In this document: piece after piece, positions 7,801 through 57,755 of the stretch
Position numbering within the stretch: the first letter of the stretch is position 1
Layout of the letters: each line of letters begins with the position of its first letter
From: Camelus bactrianus
Taxonomy: Eukaryota > Chordata > Mammalia > Artiodactyla > Camelidae
Direction of reading: 5' to 3'
DNA: 64,000 nt
NCBI RefSeq assembly: GCF_048773025.1
Contig: NC_133557.1
Location: 8,200,001 to 8,264,000, forward strand
Made by a program: the position numbers and the translations under genes
The notes under the pieces: generated by a model
The model's database searches: none
The model's input: only the letters and a program-made list of their open reading frames with translations
Told to the model about the DNA's origin: nothing

Positions 7801-10324
7801 AATAAAGCTACAGCCTAGTCCTCTCCATACCTACTCTTTGCCCGGAGGAAAAGGGAACAAGATAGATCCAAAACCTTAACTCCATGTCCCCCCATTCACA
7901 ATACAGACCAGGCAAAGGGCCTGGGCTGAGGTGTACATGGGGTGGATTCACTCTGCCTCCTCTTTCTATACAGTCAGTGTAAGAACACAGCCTGTGGTAA
8001 GCACCAGGAGGCCCAGCCCTACCCCACAGGTTCTACCCACAGGAGCTAGTCCTGATCTCAGGGTTCAAAATTAGCTAAACCACAGACCAAAGACCTTGTT
8101 TCTCAGGGGCTGCCCCTGCACTTTACCTGACACGCATGGAGAAAGTATTGATGTCCTTATCCAGCTGGTCCAGAAGGCTAATGGACTGGATAATCATATT
8201 GTCCACCCGGTTCACATTAAACTTAACTTTGGCACGAGAATAGCTGTGCCCCAGCCCCAGCTGGGCTTTACAAGCAGACAAGTCGGTCAGACCTTTCACC
8301 AGGTTGTGGAAGTGCAGACGAACTCCTGGAGGAGAGCAAGACTGTGAGCAAGGAAAAAGGGCTCTGAACAAGCTCCTGCACCCATGGGTAGCAGCCAAAC
8401 AGGAGGGCTTCTCAGAAGCAACCTTAAGCACCCTAACAAGTTCTGGAAGACCCTTACCCCAAAACGTCAACAATGTTAGATGGGGGGAAGGGCATAGCTC
8501 AGCGGTAGAGCACATGCTTAGCATGTACAAGGTCTTGGGTTCAATCCCCAGTACCTCCGTTAAAAAATAAACCTAATTACCACCTCTCCAAAGAATGTTA
8601 GTGGGTGGTCTCACCTCTCAGGATCTCGGCTATCACACCTCCAGTCTGGCAGTTGTATCCTAACTCCTCTTGTATAGCAGCACCAATCTTGGGGTCCCCA
8701 ACCCCCAAGAGTACTTTCTTCTTTTTGGCTGGCAGGTGAGTCTCCAAGAGCAGGCGGAGGTCCTCATGAACAACACCTCAGGGCAAAGAACAGAGCTCCC
8801 ACTAACATGCGGAAGGATGCTTAAATCATAAGAGATCCTTGTCCCCTCAACTGTTGATTGAGAGACCGATCTGACATTGGTCTCACAGAGCATGCTAGGA
8901 TGGCATGCCTATATCCCTCCCCTTCAGGCTTTGCTCAGAGACATGGAGACATCAGTGATTACACTCAGGGGATTGACAGATTCAAGTCATCACTGCAAAG
9001 CCTGCACAGGAAGAAAAGGATTCTGGCCTAGTAAGTATGAAAGCTTAAAGCATACCTACAGCACAAAGTAGTCAGTATCCAATTTGCTTTCTGGGACCTA
9101 ACCTCTTTCTCTTGGCTTTTGGTATCAAAATCACCCTTTCCAGTCAATTTAACAGAGAAGTAGAGAACTACGTGATTGGATTTAGCCTACCAGCCTCTGC
9201 CAGCTATGAGATTTCATTTAAGCATCACTTATCAGGGCGAGGGTATAGGTTGGTGATAAGAGTGCATGCCTAGCATGCCCAAGGTCCTGGATTCAATCAC
9301 CAGTACCTCCATTAAAAAATAAACCTAATTACCTATCCCCCCAAAACTAAAATTTAAAAAATTTTTAAAAAGCCACTTATTACAGTGCCTTCAGGAAATA
9401 AAGCCTATACATCTTGGATTGTGCACTTTAAATATAACATTTAGTCATATTCACCAGACCTTGAGCTCTGTGAAGGTTATTTAAAATTACAACCTGTTCA
9501 CATCAGGTACTTCCCACCACTGGGTATTATCACAAGCTCCCTAGCCTAGGAGGACAAGAGTGGCAGAAACTACATCTCGGCTTCTCTCTCTAAAATACTC
9601 AGTGGCCAACTCACCTTCAGACACAGCGTTGGCATTTTCCAAGGCAACCTGAGACGAGGAAAAGGGACAAAAGGCCACGAGACGAACGATGTTGTGGAAC
9701 TTGCCCAGATTCAGCACGCACTCCTCCACCTGGGGGGAGAAACAGTAGGTGGTTTCCTTCCCTTGCTTTTGCCTCTAGGGCGCAGTAAAACAGCAGCAGC
9801 TCTCAGACTTGAACACACGAAAGTACCAGCCGAACGCATCATGGGTCCTAAGTCCCGGTTCCGCTTTATCGGTATGGGGCGGCGTTCAGGCTTGCTTTTA
9901 AATGCTCCTAATGTGATTCTAATCACGAATGCAGGTGAGGACCCCCTGGTCCCGAGCCCTCGGGCCCTGCGCACCCCACAACGCGCGGCCGGCCACGTGG
10001 GAGCGCGCAGTGCATGCTGGGGCCCGCGCGGCCCGAGGGGCTGCGGCGCAGTTGCTGAGGCCACCGCGTCCACCCACCTGCGGAAGCAGCAGGCTGATCT
10101 CCTCCACCTCCTTCAAAGCCAGAAGCGCGTAGCCGACCGCGTGCTCGAACAGCACGTGTAGCAGCACCTAGAAAGGGAGACAAGGCGCGAGCGTTAGCGG
10201 GGCCCCCGAGTTCGCCCTGCCCGGCTCCCGGGGCAGACCCCGGCCCCGGCTCGGGCTCCAGCCCAAATTCAGGCCCGAATCACGGCCTCCGCATCACCCG
10301 CGCCCAGCAACCACTCCTCACCAT
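4831..10324 (-). CDS. NOP56: NOP56 ribonucleoprotein (box C/D snoRNP core protein)
   Basis: NOP56 binds box C/D snoRNAs with NOP58, fibrillarin and SNU13 in the nucleolus for 2'-O-methylation and pre-rRNA processing. Exons from the 5' end (minus strand): 10322-10324 (ATG alone), 10078-10167, 9615-9729, 8615-8776, 8127-8325, 7568-7755, 7335-7486, 7054-7154, 6538-6686, 6196-6317, 5877-6011 and 4831-5202. They sum to 1788 nt, or 595 residues; human is 594. Legible parts are the N-terminal domain ([20 protein letters not shown]), the coiled-coil/NOP domain ([60 protein letters not shown]) and a lysine-rich, acidic-patched tail (several KPKKKK/KRKKS blocks, end KLSQQD) typical of nucleolar proteins. 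Phase is consistent throughout and no lesion was seen. Introns 3, 5, 8, 9 and 10 carry known or candidate snoRNAs; introns 3 and 4 carry camelid SINEs. Confidence 0.97.
6079..6150 (-). ncRNA. SNORD57: SNORD57 (U57) box C/D snoRNA in NOP56 intron 10
   Basis: About 72 nt, nearly matching the human RNA from memory. Box C GTGATGA is at 6139-6145, D' CTGA at 6124-6127 and D CTGA at 6082-6085; the termini can pair (TGGA.../...GATCC-like). Its 3' end lies 67 nt above the exon 11 acceptor, the usual spacing for splicing-coupled C/D snoRNA release. The human RNA guides 18S rRNA 2'-O-methylation (known for the family, not tested here). Confidence 0.93.
6408..6480 (-). ncRNA. SNORD56: SNORD56 (U56) box C/D snoRNA in NOP56 intron 9
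   Basis: About 73 nt, close to human SNORD56 as I recall it. C box ATGATGG is at 6468-6474 and D box CTGA at 6413-6416, with the conserved core ATATTTTTCGTCAACAGCAG. The 3' end is 90 nt above the exon 10 acceptor. The human RNA guides methylation of 18S rRNA. Confidence 0.92.
6906..6992 (-). ncRNA. SNORD86: SNORD86 (U86) box C/D snoRNA in NOP56 intron 8
   Basis: About 86 nt with terminal GATCACGGTGATGG (C box) and GTGTCTGAGTGATT (D box), plus internal C'/D'-like GGGGGTGATGG and CCCTGACC. It sits about 60 nt after the exon 8 donor and about 219 nt before the exon 9 acceptor, unlike the usual 70-90 nt. In human, SNORD86 is reported as a cis-acting sensor that ties snoRNP assembly to NOP56 splicing choice; the placement here fits that role. 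Confidence 0.9.
7975..8105 (-). ncRNA. Candidate box H/ACA snoRNA (SNORA51 position) in NOP56 intron 5
   Basis: On the minus strand an H box AGATCA (8053-8058) is followed by a hairpin and then ACA at 7978-7980, three bases before a plausible 3' end. The hairpin reads: lower stem GGAC with GTTC, a pocket of TAGCT against CTGT, then an upper stem CCTGTGG(G)TA with TACCACAGG. That is the shape expected of a 3' pseudouridylation hairpin, with about 14 nt from pocket to ACA. The 5' hairpin (CAAGG with CCCTG, GGTT with AACC) is weaker. Human NOP56 hosts SNORA51; I could not recall its sequence well enough to match, so the symbol is left blank and the 5' end is approximate. Confidence 0.5.
8479..8592 (+). 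repeat. Camelid tRNA-derived SINE in NOP56 intron 4
   Basis: tRNA-like head with A box TAGCTCAGCGGTAGAGC and B box GGTTCAATCCC, then the family tail GTACCTCCGTTAAAAAATAA and CCTAATTACC. It lies between exons 4 and 5, antisense to NOP56. Confidence 0.85.
8931..8997 (-). ncRNA. SNORD110: SNORD110 (HBII-55) box C/D snoRNA in NOP56 intron 3
   Basis: About 67 nt. C box GTGATGA is at 8987-8993, D' CTGA at 8965-8968 (CAATCCCCTGAGTG context), a C'-like TGATGT follows, and D box CTGA is at 8935-8938. The central and 3' parts match human SNORD110 as I recall it, with a few bases missing after the C box. The 3' end is 154 nt above the exon 4 acceptor. Confidence 0.88.
9236..9372 (+). repeat. Camelid tRNA-derived SINE, diverged copy, NOP56 intron 3
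   Basis: Same family tail (CAGTACCTCCATTAAAAAAT, CCTAATTACC) with a decayed A box (TAGGTTGGTGATAAGAG), so older than the copy at 8479. It ends in an A/T-rich tract. Confidence 0.8.
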
Positions 10325-10930
10325 GGCGCTCGCTCCCGGCCCGGCTCGCACTGCGGCGAGCAGGCTCTGGCGCGCTGAACCGGGCTCCGGAGGCCACGCC
10401 CCTGCGGCGTCGGCCAATCAGAAGCCGGGGACGATACCTTTCCGGGCCTCGGTGGGGGGTTCCGCCGGGGTGGTACGGCCCGCGGGGCCGAGGCTGGGGC
10501 GCGAGCGCGGGCGGGCTGGCCTTTTCCGGTCTCCGCTGTGGCGCGGTTACCTTGGACACTCAGGTCGGGCCGGGCCCTGCAGGCAGCCAAACGGTTTGGA
10601 AAGGCACTTTTCTGCATAACTGTCCAGTCCTTCATGTTTTCATCATATAAATTATAGGCAGCAGAGCTGGGTGAAATCCGGGCGGGAGGCCCAGCGCGGG
10701 CCGCGGCGACCTTTCCCAGCGGAAACTTGCGGAGCCCGCTTGCCGCAGCGCCGGGGACCTCGGGACCCGTGCCCGCCCTGCACCCCACGCCCCAGGACCC
10801 CTTCCTCCCCACCTGCTGCTCGTGGGCAACCCTCTCCGGAGCCCGGGGTCTGGACGCCCTTCCCTCCTCACCTGGGCGGAAGCGGGGCCTGCGGCGCGCT
10901 GGGCAGACCCTGATGCAACGTGATTCCTCG
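9900..10930. promoter_or_regulatory. NOP56: CpG island and NOP56 promoter region
   Basis: Strongly GC- and CpG-rich block covering NOP56 exons 1-2 and about 600 bp upstream. On the minus strand, upstream of the lone ATG, lie a GC box (GGGGCGTGG, about 10393-10402) and a CCAAT box in inverted form (CCAAT on plus at 10414-10418). No TATA box was seen. This is typical of a housekeeping promoter; the exact start site is not determined. Open frames inside it are CpG-driven and not called genes. Confidence 0.8.
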
Positions 10931-12330
10931 TGACTGGCTCTGTGCTTTTAAGTTGTATTTTATTTACTTACTTTAAATGAGGGAGGAAGGTGATAAGTAG
11001 GAAAGAAGGACGACCCCACTTCCTTCTAGGTCGGTTTCTCGTTCCCCTGCTTGGACAGAATCCTGCTCCTTTTGCCGGGCCACGTGTTGCTGGCCCTGGT
11101 GAAGGGCCCTGAATTCTTAACGCCGGTTAGTTCTGAGTGAACTGGAGCTGCTTCCCTGTCCTCGGGGGCGGCTTTGGACACTCAGGCGACTATTTTGAAA
11201 TTAATTTTGCTATAAAAATTAATGGTGGAGTTATAGTAATAAACAAAAACCTGGCTACCCACAAATAGTATATATGCTAGTAAATTTAAAGGTATTTTAA
11301 GGGGATTTTTATAATTTAAATTCCCATAGCTGAAGTGCATTTATAAATTTAAGATATTTTCTTCTTAAGCAGTTCATCTACTTGACAAAATCCAAATACT
11401 GAGCTCACTCTTAAAACCTAATAGGTTAAATTTTAAAATACTGGTTGATTAATCTTAAAGTCTCAGTCTCAATATTCCTTACAAATGTGCTTACATTTTA
11501 TTACATGTACCCACTTACAATGATGAGTCGGAATCAGTTACTCCATTTTACGTTTTGGAATGAAATTCCAAAATTACAACATCAGTATGTTAAATTTTCT
11601 GAAACATAAATGCCAAATTAAATAAAAGTTTTGGAAATGTAATGGAAAATATTGATGCTGTGACTTTGATTTACCTCATTATTTCTATACTTAATCCTAA
11701 ATATTCCTGGGGTTACAGGTGTTTATCTCCTGCAGTAGGGGGTTTCAAAGGAGAAGTTGGAATCCATTAATGAATTGCAGAATTAACTTAGACATTATTG
11801 GCCAGCGTTAAAAAAAATAGGTTGAAAGAATATAGGAAATAATACTATGTTACATAGAATAAGGAGTACTGATTTGTAAAACTTTTGTCTCAGTTCAACA
11901 TTCATACGTATACATATGTATAAACATACACATAGACAGGTACAAATATATTTAGCATATAAATGTTATTTAAATGCACGTTACTGGGGATTAGATACAA
12001 AAAGCCTGAGAGTCACTGAGCTCAAAGTTGACCACAGTCATATTTTGGATAGATTTGAGTCCTCTGGTTATAAAGGAACTGTGCTAAAGCAGTTTGCTAA
12101 CAAGTGGCTAAAGAAAAGTGCACTTCAACTAGCAAGACAGAAAGGCTTATGATTAGATGCAGACATTGGCATGAACATTAAAAATATTTCTTCAGCTTCC
12201 TTACCTCCCTCTCTTTACTAAACTGTCTGCCCTGATACTTCCTAATCCTGACCCGGATGGGCATCTCTGCAGCATGTGATGTCAAAGACCATACCTCCCT
12301 TCCCTTTGAGTTACTTGGTAGCTTCACTGA
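10931..12330. other. NOP56-TMC2 intergenic, no gene seen
   Basis: After the CpG island the composition drops to AT-rich sequence (11170-11900). I see no splice-flanked coding block, no RNA gene and no repeat I can name with confidence. Confidence 0.6.
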
Positions 12331-12339
12331 ATTTTGGGA

Positions 12340-12575
12340 TGCATTGTTAAGCAGCAGTAAATATTACTCAGTCAACAAAACTGGGTTCAGACTCCAGCTC
12401 TGCTACTTACCATGTGACCTTAAGTTAATCACCCAACCTTCCTGAACTTTCTTTTGCTGAGTGAAGATGGAGGATCCATTCATCCCTTCAGTAAACATTT
12501 TACTGAACGTCTACTAGAGGCCAGGTGTGACGCAGGTGTGGTACCTGGCATGTAGTAGGAACTCAACAAATGTTA
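12340..12575 (+). repeat. MIR SINE relic
   Basis: Core GGGTTCAGACTCCAGCTCTG followed by CTACTTACCATGTGACCTTA, and a 3' part GTAGGAACTCAACAAATGTT: the MIR core and tail in plus orientation. Confidence 0.75.
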
Positions 12576-13420
12576 GTGGACTTTCATCTTGCTGTTTTGT
12601 CCCCTTTATCAGTAAACAGCACGACAACATTTCATTTTACATATTCTCTGTTGAACTCTGATGAGTTCTCCCATCACCTCCCATAGAATCTACTAAAACC
12701 CCATTTTTTTATACAACCAGCTGCTCTGATTCATTTCTATCACTTTAGCCATTAACTTATACATGTAGACAGGGCATCTCTAAACAGTTTAGTTTCACAT
12801 GGTAAATCAGTTATGCATTCCATTTTCCAACTTCTGGTAGCAGTAGATGGACAGTTTACTGATTAAACATCAGAACCTGGAAAATATGTTCAGCGTGTAA
12901 ACTTGCCAATGATTGCTATCTCGTTTGTTTTCTGATTTAAAGTGTTGCCAAGAGCCTTTCAGATGTCCTCTCTCTTCAGCTCTTTTCTAGATGGCGCTGG
13001 GTTTGTGAGAGCACTCTCAGCCTGGCTGAGGGAAAAGGGGGGAATCTCAGTTCTTTGTGCTCAGGTTCCTGTGCTGTGTCTTGGGACCCCATTAAGCCCT
13101 GCTGTAAAATGCTGCTGGGGACTGGCTCCTGGGCCTGTGCACTCTATCCTTTGAGACACACTAATCTCAGCCAGATGTTCAAAATCTCTGAGCTCTGGGT
13201 CTCCTTACTTCAGGCCTTTAGTGGTTCCATGCCAGGTGACACCCGTGTATTTCCTCACTGCATGGTTGTTGGGATCACCTGCCTGCCACATGCAGGCAGG
13301 GAGGACCAGGCTCATTACCAGAGCAACTTTGATCCTAGCCCTTCCCTCATGAATGATGGATTAGCTTTCCTGTGCTGTATGACCATTGCATTGGGCTGAA
13401 TGTCCCACCCCTAGAGCAGG

Positions 13421-13580
13421 GGTCAGCCAAACTATGACCCTGGGACCAAATCTGACCTATGGCTTGTTTTTGTAGGGCCCAAGAGCCAAGAACAATTTTC
13501 ATATTTTTAAAGGATTAAAAAAAAATAGTATGTAACAAAGGCTATATGTAGCCCACATAGTCTAAAATGTAAATTTGAAC
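13421..13580. repeat. hAT-type DNA transposon relic
   Basis: Starts CAGGGGTCAGCCAAACTATG and contains a CCTGGGACCAAATCTGACC block, matching the common non-autonomous hAT element with termini CAGGGGTCGGCAAAC; truncated at the far end. Confidence 0.6.
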
Positions 13581-13599
13581 TGGAGAACATTATGTTTTC

Positions 13600-14030
13600 T
13601 GCAGCATCTAAAGTTGTGATCTTTTTATCCTTAATGTTTATTTTTATCTTCTTTTTTAGTTCAGTTTTCTCAGAAAATATTTAATCTTACCTTTTCAAAC
13701 AATGAACTTTGATTTTGTTGATTGTCTCTGTTGTATGTTTATTTTCTTTTTAATTAGTTTTTGCTCTTATATTTATTATTTCCTTCCTTTTACTTGTTTG
13801 GCTTTATTTTGCTGTTCTCTGTTTCATTTCTTAATATGGATGTTTGGCTCATTGAAACTTTTCTTCTTCAATATGCATTTCCCTCTACTGTTTTAGTTGT
13901 ATTCTGCAAATTTTGACGTGCAGTATTTTCATTATAATTCAATTCCAAATTTATTCTAGTTTCAATTATGATTGCTTCTATGACCCATACATTGTTTAGA
14001 TGGATATTAAAGGCTGAAGTCCTCTTTGCT
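13600..14030 (-). repeat. L1 LINE fragment (old, antisense)
   Basis: T-rich strand with ACTTTGATTTTGTTGATTGT, TTATTATTTCCTTCC and TTTCCCTCTACTG, which read as the antisense of L1 ORF2. Diverged; no long frame remains. Confidence 0.7.
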
Positions 14031-14629
14031 TTCCATTGTGGCTTTCTAAGCATTATTTCCTCCTCTTTCTCTTCGAAAAACCCCAGCCACCCATCACTGC
14101 CTGGTTGCATCTGATTTTGCACTGGTGAGGACATTACTTACTTTTTGGATGAGGAGGCAAGATGCTGTTGATCAGAACAATTTGGGGTGCCCCAAGCAGT
14201 TGGGCTTCCTAACCTCAGATTTCCTACTGTGGTTGTGTTGTTCTGGCTTCTGTCAACTTCAGCCTAGTTCTTTAAGTGCTGGTGTGGCCCTGAGAGCTGG
14301 CATCACTCTACATGTATTGGACCCAGGGGACTCATTTTAGGCTGCAGACACTTCACTAACAGTAAGATTGGAGTGGTGGCGGGTGGTGGGAGGAGTGAGC
14401 AGGGAAATGAGCCCAGAGCTACATTTATTCACCTTCTCAGAACCCAGACTAAGCAGTGCAATTCAGCTGGTCTTTTCTGGGGACCCTGAGAACACAGGCA
14501 AGTTTTGAGTTAGTGGGCACCTGGGGAGACTGTGTGGTCTAACATCTGCAGATGAGGAATTAGCAATAGCTGTCGGTGTTCAAGAAGCTACAGAATCAAT
14601 CAGTTTTTCCATTCACTTAAAAAAAAAGT

Positions 14630-15100
14630 TTTTGTGTACCTATTGCATGCTACATATCTTTCTAGGTGCTGGGGATACAGTAGTAAACAAAACTAAGTCC
14701 CTGCCCACATGGAGTTTACATCCCAGGGGGAGACAAAAATCAAGTAAATCAAGTAAATATGCCATGCATCAAATGTTTGTAAGTGTTAAAGAATGTTGCA
14801 TTGTTTTACAGAGGCTGGCAGTGAGGAGGCAACATTCTGGGCAGAGATCTTAAGCAAGAGGATAAGCAATGCAGGGACCTGGGAGGATAATAAAAGCAGT
14901 GCTACTACTAACCCATGACCTCTTACTTCCGAGACTGTAATAATGAAGTGGGGAAGTGCAGCAGTGTGAGAGGCTGACCAGAAGCAGTCCGGGCTAGGGT
15001 TCCCGAGAAAGACTTCATGGCTGGAAGGGAGTTTAGGTATTCATAGAAAGATGTGTAGGTCATTTGGAGATGGAGGGTGGAAAGTTAGTGGAAGCAAATG
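14630..15100 (+). repeat. L2 LINE 3' relic
   Basis: TAGGTGCTGGGGATACAGTA, CAAAACTAAGTCCCTGCCC and ATGGAGTTTACATCCCAG are the standard L2 3' region; the later part is weaker. Confidence 0.7.
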
Positions 15101-16230
15101 CCAGAGAGAAGAGAAGAAACTGCTAGAGATGTAAGACTCACCCTGGTCACTAGTCGGTCACAATACTAAAGGCTGTAGGTAAGACCTCGAACATTGAACA
15201 AAGGCTGGATGAATGGCTTGGGTCTGATGAGACTCTTGTTATCCATAAAGCAGTGTTTGATTGGAGAGTAGTTGGAAGGTGATATGCAAGACCGATTTCC
15301 CAAAAAATTCCAGCTGGGAAGATGTCCTGCCTGGGCAGCAAGTCGACCGGGAGCTGCGGGTTTCCTGGGGGTGCTCCAGGCTCCAGCCTTGCAAAGTCAC
15401 GTGGGGCCTTTTCTTTCTCTGTGTTCACCCATTGGGAAGGACAACACACTACAGCATCCATTCCTCTTTTATTTAGGGCAGCCTATGGCTCACTGTGTCA
15501 TTCTGGTGTAAATCAACCCAGAGTTTTTACTACGGAAGTGAATGTGCGGTTTAGTACCAGGGACTGGAGAGCGTCAGGAAAGGAAGTTGCATGAAACAAC
15601 CACAAGATGGCGGCACTGCACTCATTTGATGCGAATTTTTCACATCAAATTTCAGAGGCTTCTAGCAATTCCTAGGCCAAAGAAACCCTGCAACATTCTT
15701 TGGTAATGAGTTACACATATATGCAACATTGCTTTCGACAGAGGCAAGAAAGGGAAGCATTCTAGGAAGATCATTCAGGAGTCCAGGAGAAAAGCTTTGT
15801 TCATTCAGTGCCGAGCCTGAGGATGTCTGTGCTGACATCTGTTACTCACTGAGCAGTCAGCCTAATGCGTGGCACTTAGTCTCACGTGCGTCAGATGCTT
15901 GTTGAAACTTCACAATAGAATTTGGAGGTTAGGTTTATATGGCTCATTCTCCAGACACAGTCGGCGGTAGAGAGATCGGGCACGCTCTATATACCTCACC
16001 TGCCCAGCTACGATCTTGGGCTTTTCTTTACATTTTCCACAAGTCTGGCACAAGACTGCGGACAGCTGTCTTTAGTAGGAATCCTCAGCACTCAAAATCA
16101 ATTCCAACTTACACTCACACACCTGGTGATTTCGCCCTTGAAGACTGTATTTCCTGGGACCCAAAAGGGATAAAGTCCATACACACCCTATCCTTAGGTT
16201 TTAAATGTATCCTTTGGAAATAGCACATGG
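15101..16230. other. Intergenic, no gene recognised
   Basis: Short open frames overlap in all phases with no conserved family and no splice context. Nothing here supports a gene. Confidence 0.55.
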
Positions 16231-16234
16231 AATT

Positions 16235-16460
16235 TTAAAATATCCATCTGATAATTTTTGTCTTCTGTCTGGAGGGTTTGGTCCATTTGCATTTATTTTG
16301 ATTCCTGATATATTTTGATTTATTTCTGTTGTATTACATGCTTTCTATTTGTTGGGCTGGTTTTTGTTTCTTTGTACCCATCCCCTTTTCTTGGAGGCAC
16401 TATTAACTTAAGATCACTTAAAATTTTCCATTTGAGTTTTTTTAAACACACAGCTGGCAT
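16235..16460 (-). repeat. L1 LINE fragment (antisense)
   Basis: GGTCCATTTGCATTTATTTT, ATATTTTGATTTATTTCTG and TGCTTTCTATTTGTTGGGC match the antisense of L1 ORF2's end region. Confidence 0.65.
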
Positions 16461-17663
16461 GGGGACTTAGACCCTCTGTGTGAGGGCTGCCTTGTGGATA
16501 TAAATTCTCAAGGGAGATTTTCTCCTCCACTTTCTGCTGGAGTCGAGAGAGACTAATGTTCCATTCTGTGTGGCGGGTTTATTCCTTCTTGTCCCTTCTA
16601 GAGCATGTGGAACTTTGGTGCGCCAGCTTTGGCTGGGGCTCTACAAAGCCTATGTGAGTCGAGGATCACCAGTGTCATGGATGCACTTGGTACCCTGCCC
16701 AGGTCCGCCTACTGGCTGGTGCATCACTTCCAGTTTTTGTGAGTGTGTGAGTCACAGGGCGATCAGGCGTCCCCTTGATCTTCACCAGAAATGTGTTCCT
16801 ACCTACGCGACTCTGTGCAGTGGCGCTCCTTATGGACATTGAGCGTGTAGGTTATTAGAAATGAAAGATCAGCCTGTAAAACTGCCTCTGACAGGTAAGA
16901 TTCAGGGTCTGTTTCATTTCCCTCCAGTACGGAATGCACAGGCAGATTCGGGTAATTCCAGTAAGATACCAGTTATATTTCTCTGGAGAAACTGTTAAAT
17001 AGACTTTCTAGTTCAAGTCATTCTTAGGTGAGTTGAGGAAAGAAAGAAAGAGAGGAAGGAAGGAAGAATGGTTTTCATGCCTGATGACCCCTGGACAGGC
17101 TGAATAGCGAAGCTTTAAGATGGAATGAGCTGGAAGGTCAAACCCGAGAATGCAGGCATGAAGGCAACCTTTAAACTGTTTTCTCACAATGCATCCCAGC
17201 TGTAAAGCACCCTACATCAACACCCCTCCTCTCACCTATGCCCTCCTCCTCTACCCAGCTCCCTAGCTCGCTGGAAGCTTCCTGCGTCTTGAGGGTCCCA
17301 GGAGCCACCAAGCCTTGCCCAGTAGGTGGCGCTGGCAGAAGCCTGGGTCCCAACATGAGCTCCGTGAGAAAAGCCTATGATGGTGGGCCCGGCGCAGCTC
17401 CTCCCCGCAAAGTCTGGAGCCGAAGGAAACAGCTGTGAGTTCAGGTCCAAGCCGCCTGAGCCAGGATCCTGGGGAGTCCCCGCCCTCCTAAAGGGTGGAT
17501 GAAGCCTTGGTCCTCCTGTTTTGGTTACCAACAAGGCCTGAGATTGAGTAATCAAAGTTCCCACATTCGATGAGAGAAGAGAGGAAGAGAGAACGACTGG
17601 GGGCTGTGAGCCAATGGGGCCCGAGGATTAACCCCAGGACGCGGCTTCCGCCAGTCCCCATGG
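16461..17663 (-). other. TMC2: TMC2 3' flank / probable 3' UTR
   Basis: Sequence after the TMC2 stop. A 3' UTR must begin at 17663, but no AATAAA is seen on the minus strand within the first several hundred bases; the first clear candidate is at 16578-16583. The mRNA end is therefore unresolved. A GAAA/GGAA run lies at about 17035-17065. Confidence 0.5.
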
Positions 17664-57028
<39,365 letters not shown>

Positions 57029-57224
57029 CTGGTTAGGGGGGGAAAAAGGCAGGAATTCAATTAACACCCAAGCAAAAGATATCTGAACTCTGAGGATGTG
57101 TATGTGGCTGAAAGCCCTAAGGGTTTTACATCCCTAGTTAGAGTGTAAGTTCCACGAAGGTGGGGCATTTTGTCTGTTTTGTCCACTGAAGTTTCCCAAA
57201 AGCCAAGAATAGTGATTGGTACAC

Positions 57225-57755
57225 GGTAGGCACCGTAGGCAGAATTTTGGTTCCCATGACCTTTGCCCCCTGGCGGTACACCTATGAAAGGGAAAAGGGA
57301 CTTTGCAGATGTAATTAATATTACTGACTTTAGGGAGATTATCTGGATATCTGGAAGGGCCCATGCAATCATGTGAGTCCTTAGAAACTAAGACGAGGAA
57401 GGCAGGAGAGACAGAGAGAGATGTGGCAGATGGGGAAATCAGCGAAATTAGAAGAAAGAGTATTCTCCACCCTCTGTTGCTGGGGCCCCTCTGGAGGACA
57501 CCACATGGAAGGCAAGAGAGAAAAAATGAATTCTGTCCAAGGCCAGGGAACCTGGAAGAGGACCTCAAGTCCCACATGGGAGGGAACCACAGCCTTCCCA
57601 TATCTTGATTTTAGCCTGGGGAGACCCTGAGCGGAGAATCCAGCTGCGCCATGCTGGACTTCTGACTGGCACAATTGTGAGCTAATAAGTGAATATTGTC
57701 TTAAACTGTTAAGCTTGTGGTAATTTGTTAGAACAGCAGTAAAAAACAAATACAG
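57225..57755 (+). repeat. MLT1-type (ERVL-MaLR) LTR fossil
   Basis: GGCAGAATTTTGGTTCCCAT, GACTTTGCAGATGTAATTAA, GGGCCCATGCAATCATGTGA, and the right end TGGTAATTTGTTAGAACAGC: sense MaLR LTR layout. Diverged. Confidence 0.7.

Noticed and set aside
8479-8560. tRNA gene-like sequence with A and B boxes
   Set aside because: The same head recurs at least seven times with a shared non-tRNA tail and no acceptor-stem pairing: it is the SINE head, not a tRNA gene.
10168-10321. MIR1292 in NOP56 intron 1
   Set aside because: Only a short word (AACGCTCGCGCC) resembles the human hairpin; the opposite arm is not seen, so no microRNA is called.
10269-10933. Several overlapping open frames in the CpG island
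   Set aside because: Ala/Arg/Pro/Gly-rich in every phase, as expected of CpG-rich promoter DNA; no homology or splice pattern.
15261-15594. Three overlapping plus-strand frames near 15.3 kb
   Set aside because: The same DNA read in three phases with no conserved residues; treated as chance.
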